A DNA stretch of 64,000 nt from Pseudomonas viridiflava (GCF_900590885.1 NZ_UUON01000001.1:496001-560000), one strand, 5' to 3'; shown: positions 23,867 through 32,750, counted from the first letter of the stretch. Translations and numbers: made by a program. The notes: generated by a model from the sequence alone, not told the origin.

Positions 23867-23992
23867 ATGGCACTTCGAATCGCCGCAGCAATCCTGTTCC
23901 TCTATTCCGCCCCGATCCTGTCTTCCGTGCAACTGGTGGACGGCGAGCCGGAGGTTGCGCGCGAGCGATTATTAAACCTGGCTCAAGGCTAA
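23867..23992 (+). CDS. Possible 41-aa membrane/exported peptide
   Basis: MALRIAAAILFLYSAPILSSVQ gives one hydrophobic helix followed by a charged tail (DGEPEVARERLLNLAQG). Codons end mostly in G/C as in neighbours, which favours coding. A promoter-like TTGACG-N17-TATTTC stands at 23824-23852, leaving an almost leaderless message; there is no clear ribosome site. The stop overlaps the convergent GST gene stop by 4 nt. Function unknown; reality uncertain. Confidence 0.45.
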   Translation: MALRIAAAILFLYSAPILSSVQLVDGEPEVARERLLNLAQG

Positions 23993-24582
23993 GCCTTAGC
24001 CATCACGCCGATGAACAGCGGTGAATGCAGGAATGCCTCGAGCCACTGCTGCAACCGGGTGTAAGGGGTGCTGGCAAACCACTGCCGATCCACATGCGCA
24101 AACTGCCGCACGAACGGCAGCACGGCCATGTCCGCCAGGCTTGGGTGATCAGCGAGTAAATAGCTACGTCCGGCCAGCAACCCGTCCAGCTTCTGCAAGA
24201 ACACCTCACCCTCGGCCCGATACTGTTCCATCGGCTGCTCCGGGTAGCGTTCGGCGTACTTGTATCGATTCAAGTGATGTTTGAAGCCCTGGTCGTTTTC
24301 CGCAATCAGTGCCAGTACCGTTGGATCGCCGCCCAGTAACCAATCCTCCGGATCATGCTGGGCCAGGGCCCATTGCATGATCGCCAGGCTTTCATCGATC
24401 ACCGCGCCGTCCACACTCAGCACCGGCACCGTGCCCTTGGGCGACAGGCTGAGCATCTCGGCCGGCTTGGCCTTGAGGCTCACCTCGATAATCCGTACCG
24501 GCACCCCGGCATAGCGCAACGCCAACCGCGCGCGCATGGCGTACGGGCAGCGCCGGAACGAATACAGCAGCGCCTCGCTCAC
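23989..24582 (-). CDS. Glutathione S-transferase family protein
   Basis: 197 aa. N-terminal thioredoxin-like domain begins LLYSFRRCPYAMRARLAL with a CPYA active-site motif near residues 12-15, then SLSPKGTVPVL and the glutathione gamma-glutamyl motif DESLAI. The C-terminal helical domain carries LADMAVLPFVRQFA. CPYA-type GSTs resemble glutaredoxin-2/omega enzymes and may act as thiol reductases. Start is GTG (24582), overlapping the sbcC stop as GTGA, so it is the third gene of the sbcD-sbcC operon; its link to DNA repair is unknown. Confidence 0.88.
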   Translation of the reverse strand: MSEALLYSFRRCPYAMRARLALRYAGVPVRIIEVSLKAKPAEMLSLSPKGTVPVLSVDGAVIDESLAIMQWALAQHDPEDWLLGGDPTVLALIAENDQGFKHHLNRYKYAERYPEQPMEQYRAEGEVFLQKLDGLLAGRSYLLADHPSLADMAVLPFVRQFAHVDRQWFASTPYTRLQQWLEAFLHSPLFIGVMAKA

Positions 24583-27500
24583 TTGACCTCCAGGGTGCTC
24601 AAGCCGTTGCCCTGACGCTTGACCTGGATCTGCACCGGGATGCGCTCATGCATTTCCTGTACGTGGGAGATCACCGCGACTTTGCGCCCCTGGGCCTGGA
24701 GGCCGTCCAGGGCGTCCATGGCCAATTGCAGGGATTCGGGGTCGAGGCTGCCGAAGCCTTCGTCGATAAACAGCGACTCGATCTTCAGCGTACTCGAGGC
24801 CATCGATGCCAGGCCCAAGGCCAGCGCCAACGACACCAGGAACGTCTCGCCGCCCGACAGCGAATGCACCGAGCGCAGCTCATCACCCATTTCCGTGTCC
24901 ATCACCAGCAGCCCGAGCATGCTGCCGCCGCGCTTGAGGCGGTAGCGGCGCACCAGCTGGCGCAACTGCACGTTGGCGTGGTGCACCAGCAGGTCGAGGT
25001 TGTAGGCCTGGGCGATCTTGCGGAATTTGTCGCCGCTGGCTGAGCCGATCAATGCGTCAAGCCTTGCCCAGCGCTGGTATTCGGTGTTGGCTTCGGTGAT
25101 TTGCTCGGCCAGCGCCTGGTTGGCGTTGTGGCGGCGTTGGTCTTCGACCTGTTCGGCGCGTAGCTCGGCGCACTGCTGTTCGCTGGCGGCGAACTGGTTC
25201 TGCAGGTCTGCCAGGGCGCTGGCGAGTTGCTCGGCATCGAGGTTGCCGTTGTGTTGCGCCTGATGATCAAGCAGGCGTTGCTCACGCTCCTGCAGTAGCA
25301 CCTTGGCCTGTTCGATGGCGGTTTCGTTGAGCTGCAAGCGCTCGCGCAACGCGGTGAATTGCCCGTCGTCGATGCCCAGCAGCGCGTCGAGGCCGGCGTC
25401 ATCCAATTCCGGATGCTGGCCGCGCCAGTCGGCAACTTTACCCGCCAGCTCAATGTTTTCACGTTCCAGCGCCTGCAGGCGGTCTTGCTGCGCCTGCAGT
25501 TCAGCGCGGATTTGTACCTGTTGGGTGTGCGCGCTTTGCAGGGCCTGGGCCGTGCCGGCTTCAGCGCTGCGCGCGTGCTCCACGGTCTGTTCCAGTTGCT
25601 GCTGCCAGTGCTCGGCGCTGCTGTGTTCGCCGAGCAACTCGGCGAGTTTGACCTGGCTGCTGTGTTGTTGCTCGGCCAGCGCATTGAACTGCTGTTCGGC
25701 CGCCTGCGATTGCTGCAGACGGGTTTGCTGGCGATCCTGTTCTTTTTCCAGGGTTTGCTGGCGTTGCTGCTGCTCGCCGAGTTCTTCCTTTTGCTGGTCG
25801 ACGTGCGCCAGGCGCTCGGCGATCTGGCGGTCGAGTTGCATAAACGTCGCCGCTGGCTCAAGGCGCAAGGCTTCCAGGGTGTCCTGGGGCAATACCGTCG
25901 CGAAGGCACTGAGTTCTTCATCGAGGCGTTGACGGTCGCTGCTCAGTTCACGCTGCTGGTTGCTCAGGTGCTGCGCGGCCTGTTGCTGGGCGGCTTCGGC
26001 CTGGCGCAGTTGCTGGGTCAGGCGCGCGGCGTCCTGTTGCAGGGTGAGCAGGGCGCGTTGACGCTGTTCGTCCTGGGTGAGGCTCTGGTTCAACTGCTCG
26101 GTTTGCCGGCTCAGCCAGGCGTCGCGCTTGTCGGCGTCCTGGTTCAGCAGCTGTTCGGCGTGGGGGTGCGCAGTGAGGCTCGGCGTCAGCGCGTGTTGCT
26201 GGGTGGCCAACTGTTCTTGCTGTTGCAGCAGTTCTTTTTGCTGAACGATGACGCCACTGACCTCGGCGCGCAGCTCGGTGAGTTTTTCCTTGAGCTGATC
26301 GACCACCTGCTGGGCGTTGGCTTGCTCGCTCTCATCATGGCGGCCGAGGCTTTGCAGCAATGCCTCGGGCTGATGGTATGGATGCTCGCTGCTGCCACAC
26401 ACCGGGCAGGGCTGGTCGTCCTGCAACTGCGCGCGCAATTCTTCGACACTCGCACTGCGCGCCAGCCGCTGGCGTTCGAGCAGTTCGCGGGTGACGCTCA
26501 AGGTTTGCTCGGCGACGGCCAGTTCAGCCTTGGTGTTCACGCCGTCCTGGGTCAGCCGTTCGCGCGCCTGTTGGGCGCCGAGTTGGCGTTGTTGCAGCTC
26601 GGCGCTGCGCGTGTCCAGATCCTGTTGGCTGGCCCACAGGCGCGCCAGGTCTTCGATGGCGCGCAGGTGTTTGCGGTTGTCCTGCAGCAGGTTGCCGAGG
26701 ATGCCGATCTGTTCGGCGACCGCATCCGGCTCGGCGCCGGCTTCCTTGAACAACACTTCCAACTGCTGCGTTTGGGTGGCGAACGCTTCGGCGCTGGCGC
26801 TGGCGGTTTGCTCAAGGGCGGCCAGTTCGGCCTGGCCCTTGTTCAAGCGATTACCGATCAGCATCAGCTGTTGCAGGCGGTCGCGGTAGATTGTCCAGGC
26901 ATCGCTCAAGGGGGCCAGGTGCTGGCTGTGTTCAAGCTCGGCGGCGATGCGCTGCAAGCGTTCGGCGACGGCGGCCTGTTTGTCCAGCAAGGCCTGAATG
27001 GCCGCTTGGCCTTCGCTGCTGGCCTGTTGCGCCTGCTGTTTGGCCTGGGCGCTGAGGGTGGCGTCTTTGGCCAGGCGGGCGAGGCTGCTCTGTTCGTCGA
27101 ATGCCTGGCGCAGCAGCGGCGCGCTGTCGGTCAGGCGCAGTTGGGCATCGCCGAGGGCGGTTTTCGCTACCTGCAACTGCTGTTCGAGATGCACCTGGCG
27201 CTCGGTCAGTTCGACCTGTTGCTGGGTGTGTGCGGCAATCTGCGCCGCCAATGGCGTGAGCAAGGCGTCGAGTTCGGTTTTGCGCGCAAACAGGTGCCGG
27301 TGCGGGCCGAGCTGCTCGAGGCGCAAGCGCGTCACGCGTTCGTTGCTCAGTGCCTGCCATTGCTGTTGCGCGCCGTGCAGTTGTTCGGCAGCGGCCTGTT
27401 GCGCGTCCTGCAACAGGCGCAGGTCCTTGAGCCAACCGTGTTGCTGCTCCAGCTGCTTAAGCTGGGCCTGCTGCACCTTGAGCTGCTGCTGGGCGACGTT

Positions 27501-28220
27501 GAAACGTTCATCCAGTTCCGCGCGGGCTTCAGGCGCCAGCGGCGTCACGCCGGTGGCCTGGCTTTGCAAGAGTTTGAGGGCTTCGCGCGCCTCTTTGGTC
27601 TTGTCGAATGCGCGGCGGCCGAGGCGGGTGTAGAGGGCGGTGTCGGTGAGTTTCTCGAGTAACTCGCTGCGGTCGTTGTCGTCCGCCTTGAGAAACGCAC
27701 TGAACTCGCTTTGCGCCAGCAACACGGCGCGGGTGAATTGTTCGAAGTTCAGGCCCAGCGCGGCTTCGAGCTGGGTCTTGTATTCGCCTTTCTGGCTGGC
27801 GAGCAATTGGTTCTGGTCGATGTCGCGTAGGCTCTGGCGACTGGCCTGCAGCTTGGCGCCAGCTTTCTCGCGGGCGCGATTGGCTTCCCAGCGCGCGCGA
27901 TAGCGGCGCCCGTCGATGCCGACAAAATCCACTTCGGCATAGCCTTCGCCGGTGCCACGGCGCAGCAAGGTGCGCGGGTCGCCGGTGGCGATTTCGCCGT
28001 CGGCGTCGGGCACCTTGGCATCGCGGCCAGTGTTGTTCAGGCGCGGCACGGTGCCAAACAACGCCAGGCACAGTGCATCGAGCAGGGTGCTTTTACCGGC
28101 GCCGGTGGGCCCGGTAATCGCGAACAAGCCGGCGCTGGCGAGGGGCTCGGCGGTGAAGTCGATTTCAAACGGGCCGGCCAGAGAGGCGAGGTTTTTCAGG
28201 CGGATGGCGAGAATCTTCAT
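24579..28220 (-). CDS. sbcC: Exonuclease SbcCD, ATPase subunit C
   Basis: 1213 aa SMC-like ATPase. Walker A GPTGAGKST at residues 37-45 is followed by a very long Gln/Leu-rich coiled coil with a central zinc-hook CPVCG (in QPCPVCGSSEHPYH), then the ABC signature LSGGETFLVSLALALGL and Walker B LFIDEGFGSLD near the C-terminus. SbcCD cleaves DNA hairpins and protein-blocked ends and processes palindromes. Starts with ATG overlapping the sbcD stop (28217-28220). The repetitive coiled-coil coding sequence generates long spurious frames on the other strand. Confidence 0.97.
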   Translation of the reverse strand: MKILAIRLKNLASLAGPFEIDFTAEPLASAGLFAITGPTGAGKSTLLDALCLALFGTVPRLNNTGRDAKVPDADGEIATGDPRTLLRRGTGEGYAEVDFVGIDGRRYRARWEANRAREKAGAKLQASRQSLRDIDQNQLLASQKGEYKTQLEAALGLNFEQFTRAVLLAQSEFSAFLKADDNDRSELLEKLTDTALYTRLGRRAFDKTKEAREALKLLQSQATGVTPLAPEARAELDERFNVAQQQLKVQQAQLKQLEQQHGWLKDLRLLQDAQQAAAEQLHGAQQQWQALSNERVTRLRLEQLGPHRHLFARKTELDALLTPLAAQIAAHTQQQVELTERQVHLEQQLQVAKTALGDAQLRLTDSAPLLRQAFDEQSSLARLAKDATLSAQAKQQAQQASSEGQAAIQALLDKQAAVAERLQRIAAELEHSQHLAPLSDAWTIYRDRLQQLMLIGNRLNKGQAELAALEQTASASAEAFATQTQQLEVLFKEAGAEPDAVAEQIGILGNLLQDNRKHLRAIEDLARLWASQQDLDTRSAELQQRQLGAQQARERLTQDGVNTKAELAVAEQTLSVTRELLERQRLARSASVEELRAQLQDDQPCPVCGSSEHPYHQPEALLQSLGRHDESEQANAQQVVDQLKEKLTELRAEVSGVIVQQKELLQQQEQLATQQHALTPSLTAHPHAEQLLNQDADKRDAWLSRQTEQLNQSLTQDEQRQRALLTLQQDAARLTQQLRQAEAAQQQAAQHLSNQQRELSSDRQRLDEELSAFATVLPQDTLEALRLEPAATFMQLDRQIAERLAHVDQQKEELGEQQQRQQTLEKEQDRQQTRLQQSQAAEQQFNALAEQQHSSQVKLAELLGEHSSAEHWQQQLEQTVEHARSAEAGTAQALQSAHTQQVQIRAELQAQQDRLQALERENIELAGKVADWRGQHPELDDAGLDALLGIDDGQFTALRERLQLNETAIEQAKVLLQEREQRLLDHQAQHNGNLDAEQLASALADLQNQFAASEQQCAELRAEQVEDQRRHNANQALAEQITEANTEYQRWARLDALIGSASGDKFRKIAQAYNLDLLVHHANVQLRQLVRRYRLKRGGSMLGLLVMDTEMGDELRSVHSLSGGETFLVSLALALGLASMASSTLKIESLFIDEGFGSLDPESLQLAMDALDGLQAQGRKVAVISHVQEMHERIPVQIQVKRQGNGLSTLEVK

Positions 28221-29458
28221 GGCTGTTCCTCCTCCTGTTGCACTTCCTGGAGCAGCACGGCGAAGTCCTTCAAGGTCTGTTCATCCACGTCACTGCCGTA
28301 GCTGTCTTGCCAGGCGCGGCTGAACAGCTCGTGGGGCGTGAGCTGGTCCAGCTCGATCAGGCGGTCTTCGTCGCCGTTTTCACGGCTGCCGGTGCCGGCG
28401 TATTCGGCGGCGATGCGTACCAGGCGCACGGCTTTGCCTTGCAGCGCGCTTTCGATTTGCTGGCGCAGGTCGGGCTGCGGCTCGTCAAGGCGCACGCGCA
28501 CTTCCAGCCACGGATGGCGCTGGGTTTCGGCGAGCAGGTCGACGTCAGGCAACTCGGCCAGTTGCTGGAGAATATCCGCCAGCGGTGCGGCTTCAAGGCG
28601 TTGCAGGTCGACCGAGCGGGGGATCAGCAGCGGTTCGACACTGACCAGGCATTGGCCCTGGAAGGTCACATCGAGAATCTGGTGCTTGTAGCCGATTTCG
28701 GAAAACGACAGTGGAATTGGCGAGCCGCTATAACGAATGCGCTCCTCGCCATTGACCTTTTGCGGCTTGTGCAAATGGCCGAGGGCCACATAACCGACAC
28801 TTTTGTCGAACAGGCTGGCGGGCAGCGCCTCGGCATTGCCGATGATCAGGCTGCGCTCGGAATCTTCCGACACCGAACCCCCGGCCATGTGCGCATGGCT
28901 GATGGCGATCAGCGCCTGGCCTTTCTTGCGCTTGGCATTGGCGGCAGCGATCAGCCATTCGTGCACTTGGCCGATACCGCGCAGGTAGTCGTCACCCAGG
29001 TGCGCGCCGGTGACTTCCGCCGGGCGCAGAAACGGCAGCGCCAGGCACCAGCCGGCGATCTTGCCTTTGGCGTCGGGCAGCGGGATCAGCAGGCGCTCGG
29101 CGTCCAGTTGGCCGTCGTCCAGCCACAGCACGCGGCCGAGGGCGTGGGTGCGCAAACGACGCATCAACGGCGCGGGCAGTTCGATGCGCGAGCCGGAGTC
29201 GTGGTTACCGGCGATCATCACAATCGTCAGGTGCGGGTTTTGTTCGTGGGCGCTGATGATGAAGTCATACAGGCGCTCCTGGGCCTTGAGCGGCGGGTTG
29301 ACCGTGTCGAAGATATCGCCGGCGATCAGCAGCACATCGGGCTGCTGGGCTTTTAATTGGCCCAACAGCCACTCGAGGAAACAGGCGTGTTCGAAGTCGC
29401 GTTCCTGGCCATGCAGGTTTTGGCCGAGGTGCCAGTCGGAGGTGTGAAACAGACGCAA
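28217..29458 (-). CDS. sbcD: Exonuclease SbcCD, nuclease subunit D
   Basis: 413 aa calcineurin-like phosphoesterase. Metal-binding motifs appear in order: DWHLG (residues 8-12), GDIFD near 47, GNHDSG near 85, and later SHAHMAGG and GHLHKPQ. The C-terminal region binds SbcC. Start codon is TTG at 29458, with CGGAG upstream and the family's MRLFHTSDWHLGQ start. The first gene of the sbcD-sbcC-GST operon. A REPIN lies between its start and the next gene. Confidence 0.97.
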   Translation of the reverse strand: MRLFHTSDWHLGQNLHGQERDFEHACFLEWLLGQLKAQQPDVLLIAGDIFDTVNPPLKAQERLYDFIISAHEQNPHLTIVMIAGNHDSGSRIELPAPLMRRLRTHALGRVLWLDDGQLDAERLLIPLPDAKGKIAGWCLALPFLRPAEVTGAHLGDDYLRGIGQVHEWLIAAANAKRKKGQALIAISHAHMAGGSVSEDSERSLIIGNAEALPASLFDKSVGYVALGHLHKPQKVNGEERIRYSGSPIPLSFSEIGYKHQILDVTFQGQCLVSVEPLLIPRSVDLQRLEAAPLADILQQLAELPDVDLLAETQRHPWLEVRVRLDEPQPDLRQQIESALQGKAVRLVRIAAEYAGTGSRENGDEDRLIELDQLTPHELFSRAWQDSYGSDVDEQTLKDFAVLLQEVQQEEEQP

Positions 29459-29516
29459 GGCGAACTCCGTGGAAGAGATGAAAAGGAGGGGAGTTTACCC
29501 GTAAATGTGGGAGGGG

Positions 29517-29592
29517 GCTTGCCCCCGATAGCGGTGTGTCAGTGGCCTATAAGCTGACTGAACTACCGCCATCGGGGCAAGCCCCCTCCCAC
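29517..29592. repeat. REPIN
   Basis: Inverted REP pair with the GTGGGAGGGGGCTTGCCCCCGATAGCGG core at the left and its complement (one G shorter) at the right, between sbcD and the small DUF gene. Confidence 0.85.
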
Positions 29593-29597
29593 AGGGG

Positions 29598-29867
29598 TTA
29601 TGGGGTGTGCAGGCAATCCAGGGCGCGGTTGGCCAGGGTGTTGGCCATATCGATCAAATGCGCGGTCGCGCCGGCCATCGGGACGTTATCGCCACTGGCG
29701 GCTGCTGTGGCGGCTGCACAGCGCAGCAGGTCGCAGATTTCGGCGAGGGCATCTTCGAAGCTCAGATCTGGGTCGACGGTGAAGGGTGGTTGTGAGTCGG
29801 GTTTCAGGTAATGGCTGAGGGCGCGTTCGAAGATTTCGCGGGGTGGGTCGGGGACGATTTTGTTCAT
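29598..29867 (-). CDS. Small Pseudomonas-specific protein (DUF6124/DUF3077-like)
   Basis: 89 aa. MNKIVPDPPRE start, FTVDPDLSFEDALAEICDLLRCAAATA in the middle and HLIDMANTLANRALD at the end recall a family of small helical proteins abundant and multi-copy in Pseudomonas. Function unknown. AGGAG at 29876-29880 precedes the ATG. The 5' leader is unusually long and folds into several hairpins (see 29880-30083), implying post-transcriptional control. No partner gene is adjacent. Confidence 0.75.
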   Translation of the reverse strand: MNKIVPDPPREIFERALSHYLKPDSQPPFTVDPDLSFEDALAEICDLLRCAAATAAASGDNVPMAGATAHLIDMANTLANRALDCLHTP

Positions 29868-29879
29868 GAATGAAACTCC

Positions 29880-30083
29880 TACTAATAAGTGGGGGAGCCA
29901 TCCTGTGCCGTTTCCACACGGCAGATTAGGTGGCAGCCATACGCGGGGTGGAAAACCGAGTAGTAGGACTCGGCCAGACCGAAGTCTGCCCGCGTACAGC
30001 CGCCATTGAGCGTTTGCATACGATCATGACGCCTACTAGTTCCCAGGTTTCCACACCCGATCGCTGATATGCAGCGACGGAAC
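29880..30083 (-). ncRNA. Structured 5' leader RNA of the small DUF gene (candidate cis-regulatory RNA)
   Basis: Read on the minus strand. Domain A: GUUCC/GGAAC (30083-30079 with 30043-30039) encloses UCGCUG/CAGCGA (30077-30072/30066-30061) and a 6-bp hairpin with loop GUGGAA (30054-30049). Domain B: a continuous 16-bp stem, 30004-29989 with 29947-29932, encloses CAGAC-UUCG-GUCUG (29988-29975), CCGAGU/ACUCGG (29973-29956) and single-stranded UUUUCCAC (29955-29948). A final hairpin UGCCGU-GUGGAA-ACGGCA (29923-29906) stands just before the ribosome site. Five G-U pairs exist only on this strand, fixing the transcribed direction. Both GUGGAA loops can pair with UUCCAC of domain B. Confidence 0.65.
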
Positions 30084-30184
30084 GAAGGCTAGCCAGTGAA
30101 ATGAGCAGGCGCAAGGCCGTGGGATTGTCTAGGAAACTTCCCGCAAATTAAAGAGATATGGATTGCTGGCCTTTACCCAGGCGC

Positions 30185-30217
30185 AAAAAAACGGGACCCA
30201 CGGCTACTGAGTCCCGT
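30185..30217 (-). terminator. Intrinsic terminator of the YVTN propeller gene
   Basis: On the minus strand ACGGGAC (30217-30211) pairs with GTCCCGT (30197-30191), followed immediately by a run of seven T. It lies 15-47 bp after the stop of the propeller gene. Confidence 0.85.
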
Positions 30218-30231
30218 TGTGTTTTCTGCAA

Positions 30232-32607
30232 CTAAAGCGCGATGAAAGCCAGCGTCCCGTTCGCCTGGTTGGCCACAAGGGCAATCGAACCGTCTGGTGT
30301 AACGGCGACGCCTGCTGGGTTGGCAAAGCCGTAGAGGGTATGCTTCACGGTCTCTGTGTCGGTATTGATCACTGTGAATGTGTTGAAGGAGGTGACATAG
30401 CACTCCCGAACACGGTTGTTCATAGCCACACCGTAGGCATAGCTGAAGCCGCCCAGCGTTTTGGCAATGGTATTGGTCGGCGGGTTAATGATGTACACCG
30501 CATTTGTGCCGGTTACATACGCACGTTCCCGCGGAATATCGAACGGATTGAACGCGATGTCAGAGCCGGCCGGATTGGTATTGATGCCTGCAATTGCGCC
30601 GATCACTCCCGAGGCACCCGATGGATTCAGCAGGTTCACCTGAGACGGCCCGGCGACATAGAACCTTGACTCCAGGTGATTGAGCGCGCACCCGAACGGG
30701 TTGGTGACGCCGGTGGTGCTCAGGAGTGTGCCGGTCAGCGCATCATAGGTGGCTACCCGGTTGTCGATACTGCTGCTGACAAACAGCCGTGTGCCGGCCC
30801 GGTTCAGGCAGAGCCCCCAAATGTACTGGAAGCTTGGGATGGTCTGGATCAGCGTGTTGTTGCTGAGATTGACCACCGAGATGCTTTGCGAACCCAGGTT
30901 GCCCACATACAGCCGCGACTCATCCGGGTGCATGGCGATGCGGAACGGTCGGTTGAAACCACTAATGGTGTTGACCACTCTGCGTTGGGCAATATCAATC
31001 ACCGAGACGGTGTGGCTGCCGTGGTTGGTGAGGTAGGCAGTGCGACCATCGCGGGTGATCACCATCCAGTGCGGTTGTGCGCCTACCGCAATGGTTTGGA
31101 TTACTCTAGGTGCCCTGAGAAGGCTATAGGTCGTCGGCAGGAACGCAATCGCCGTTGCTTCATCGGTACCGCCGTTGGGTGTGAAACTGGCGGTGACGAT
31201 GATTCTGTTCGTGGCCTGCTCCAGCCATGTGCGAGGTACAGGTATGTTTGCCAGCCCGGTGATCGCCTGACTCGCCGTGATCGCCACGCCGTTCCACAGC
31301 ACCAGGTCCGGTACGCCAGCACTGCTGCACCTTATCCATACCCGTTGTCCAGCGGCGGCCGAAGGCCATCTATCCAGGGAGAGGTAGCCATCGCCTGAGA
31401 AAGTAGAGAGATCCAGCGTGCCGTTGTCGGCGACTGCGTTGATCAGTGGCCGCACTTGCGGCGCGACTACCGGGGTGCCAATCACCTGGACCGAGTAGCT
31501 GCCCGAGCGGCGCAGCAGTACTCCGGAGGCGTTTTGCAATTCGAACGACACACGAAACGACCCGCCGGTCAGTGGCGTAATCAAATCATTGGGCACAGGA
31601 ACGATTTCCGTGAACCGGTTGTTGTCGTTAACCGCGGGCAAACGCACGGTTCGGATGGCACCGTCTGGTGCAGTAATCGTCAAAATCACTACGATTCGAT
31701 TGGGCGGAACAGGCGTGGTCGGCGTGCGAAGGGTTGGGACCAGCACGGTGAAGGCAGACCGGCTTTGGGTGTCGAGGTCCACCACGGGGGCCTCGGTATT
31801 GTCCGCGTAAAACACTGGGCTTGCGAGCAGGCTGGGGTCCAGTTCACTGTTGAGCACATAGGGTGTGGAATACAGGGCTTTTATGCCGCCGGGTCCAGAG
31901 ACGTTTTCCACCACGTCAGTGACGGTGAAGTTGATTTTTACCGCGCCGGATTGAGTGATCAGGGGGAAGATATTCGGGGGGATGTACACCGGAATCGGCC
32001 CGGGCCCGGCGGCATCGGTGGGGCTCACGGTATAGAAGACACTAGGGCCGCCCACGGAAATTTCAATCAGGTCGTTGGCGCGGATGTTCGCGTATTTGTT
32101 GATCAAGGCCGTCATCCCGGCCGCGGCAACGGCCGGGGTGATCACTGAATTCTGGGGTTTGCCTTGAATCGACATCGACAAACCATCGTGCCAGGTGTTC
32201 CCGGCGATGGGGTCGAGGCCGCCTGGCACGTCGGTCTTGATCAGGTAGGTGTCGATGTCCGAGCGGCTTACCTGGCCACTGCCGACGCGCCGGACTTCGG
32301 CAAACATCTGGACTTCGCCCCGCGGGACATTCACCCCTGGGGTGGTCCAAAAGTAACGATCAGCCAGCCCGCTGACGGCGCTCCTGACCAGCGGTATGGT
32401 CAGGTTCCCCACGAAGATATTGTAGTCGTCGCCGACAGATCTATTAAACCAAGCCTCTTGGGAAGCCCGGAAATTCGGGCTTACATGCTTCGTACCCATA
32501 CCCCAACTGGCCCTCTCAGGGTATTGGGCGCTGCCCAGCGGGATAGGGTCGGGGTCAGGTTGGGGACGTTCAGTAAGTAAATCAAAGGGAACAGGCACTG
32601 TAGACAT
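30232..32607 (-). CDS. Large YVTN/YncE-type beta-propeller protein
   Basis: 791 aa. The N-terminal ~480 residues are beta-rich and Pro/Thr/Val-rich, with Ig-like segments (for example PNRIVVILTITAPDGAIRTVRLP), no signal peptide and no catalytic motif I recognise. From about residue 500 a seven-bladed propeller follows, with repeats such as HWMVITRDGRTAYLTNHGSHTVSVIDIAQRRVVNTI, RLYVGNLGSQSISVVN and PAGVAVTPDGSIALVANQ. ATG at 32607 follows AAGGTGAAGG. Similar proteins are surface or secreted in other bacteria, but the export route here is not visible. Monocistronic, with its own terminator and upstream dyad. Confidence 0.8.
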   Translation of the reverse strand: MSTVPVPFDLLTERPQPDPDPIPLGSAQYPERASWGMGTKHVSPNFRASQEAWFNRSVGDDYNIFVGNLTIPLVRSAVSGLADRYFWTTPGVNVPRGEVQMFAEVRRVGSGQVSRSDIDTYLIKTDVPGGLDPIAGNTWHDGLSMSIQGKPQNSVITPAVAAAGMTALINKYANIRANDLIEISVGGPSVFYTVSPTDAAGPGPIPVYIPPNIFPLITQSGAVKINFTVTDVVENVSGPGGIKALYSTPYVLNSELDPSLLASPVFYADNTEAPVVDLDTQSRSAFTVLVPTLRTPTTPVPPNRIVVILTITAPDGAIRTVRLPAVNDNNRFTEIVPVPNDLITPLTGGSFRVSFELQNASGVLLRRSGSYSVQVIGTPVVAPQVRPLINAVADNGTLDLSTFSGDGYLSLDRWPSAAAGQRVWIRCSSAGVPDLVLWNGVAITASQAITGLANIPVPRTWLEQATNRIIVTASFTPNGGTDEATAIAFLPTTYSLLRAPRVIQTIAVGAQPHWMVITRDGRTAYLTNHGSHTVSVIDIAQRRVVNTISGFNRPFRIAMHPDESRLYVGNLGSQSISVVNLSNNTLIQTIPSFQYIWGLCLNRAGTRLFVSSSIDNRVATYDALTGTLLSTTGVTNPFGCALNHLESRFYVAGPSQVNLLNPSGASGVIGAIAGINTNPAGSDIAFNPFDIPRERAYVTGTNAVYIINPPTNTIAKTLGGFSYAYGVAMNNRVRECYVTSFNTFTVINTDTETVKHTLYGFANPAGVAVTPDGSIALVANQANGTLAFIAL

Positions 32608-32689
32608 AACCTTCACCTTGCAGGTAGGGGCGCACGTGGGCCGCGCGACGGGCAAGGTCAATGAGGCGCTTGAGGGATTTGTTTGATCT

Positions 32690-32707
32690 ACTGTCAGAAT
32701 TGACAGT
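32690..32707. promoter_or_regulatory. Dyad ACTGTCA-GAAT-TGACAGT upstream of propeller gene
   Basis: Perfect 7-bp inverted repeat with a 4-bp spacer, 83 bp before the YVTN gene start and 44 bp beyond the batD stop. The spacing and symmetry fit an operator. Confidence 0.4.
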
Positions 32708-32728
32708 TGCGACAGGCGGTAGCCGCCA

Positions 32729-32746
32729 GCCTTCTGATTAGAAGGC
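32729..32746 (-). terminator. Hairpin after batD
   Basis: GCCTTCT/AGAAGGC with a 4-nt loop just beyond the batD stop codon, followed by a second stem GGCGG/CCGCC (32715-32727). There is no T-run; a weak or factor-dependent end of the bat operon. Confidence 0.45.
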
Positions 32747-32750
32747 CAGG

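Noticed and set aside
25359-27662. Long plus-strand frame inside sbcC
   Set aside because: Produced by the repetitive coiled-coil codons of sbcC read in antisense; leucine/glycine-rich with no start context.
29901-30010. CRISPR-like or repeat array suspected from recurring short palindromes
   Set aside because: Repeats are not direct and not evenly spaced; they are stems of one folded RNA.
29926-30114. 62-codon minus-strand frame within the structured leader
   Set aside because: It follows the RNA stems and has no signal, domain or ribosome site; better explained as a by-product of the conserved RNA structure.
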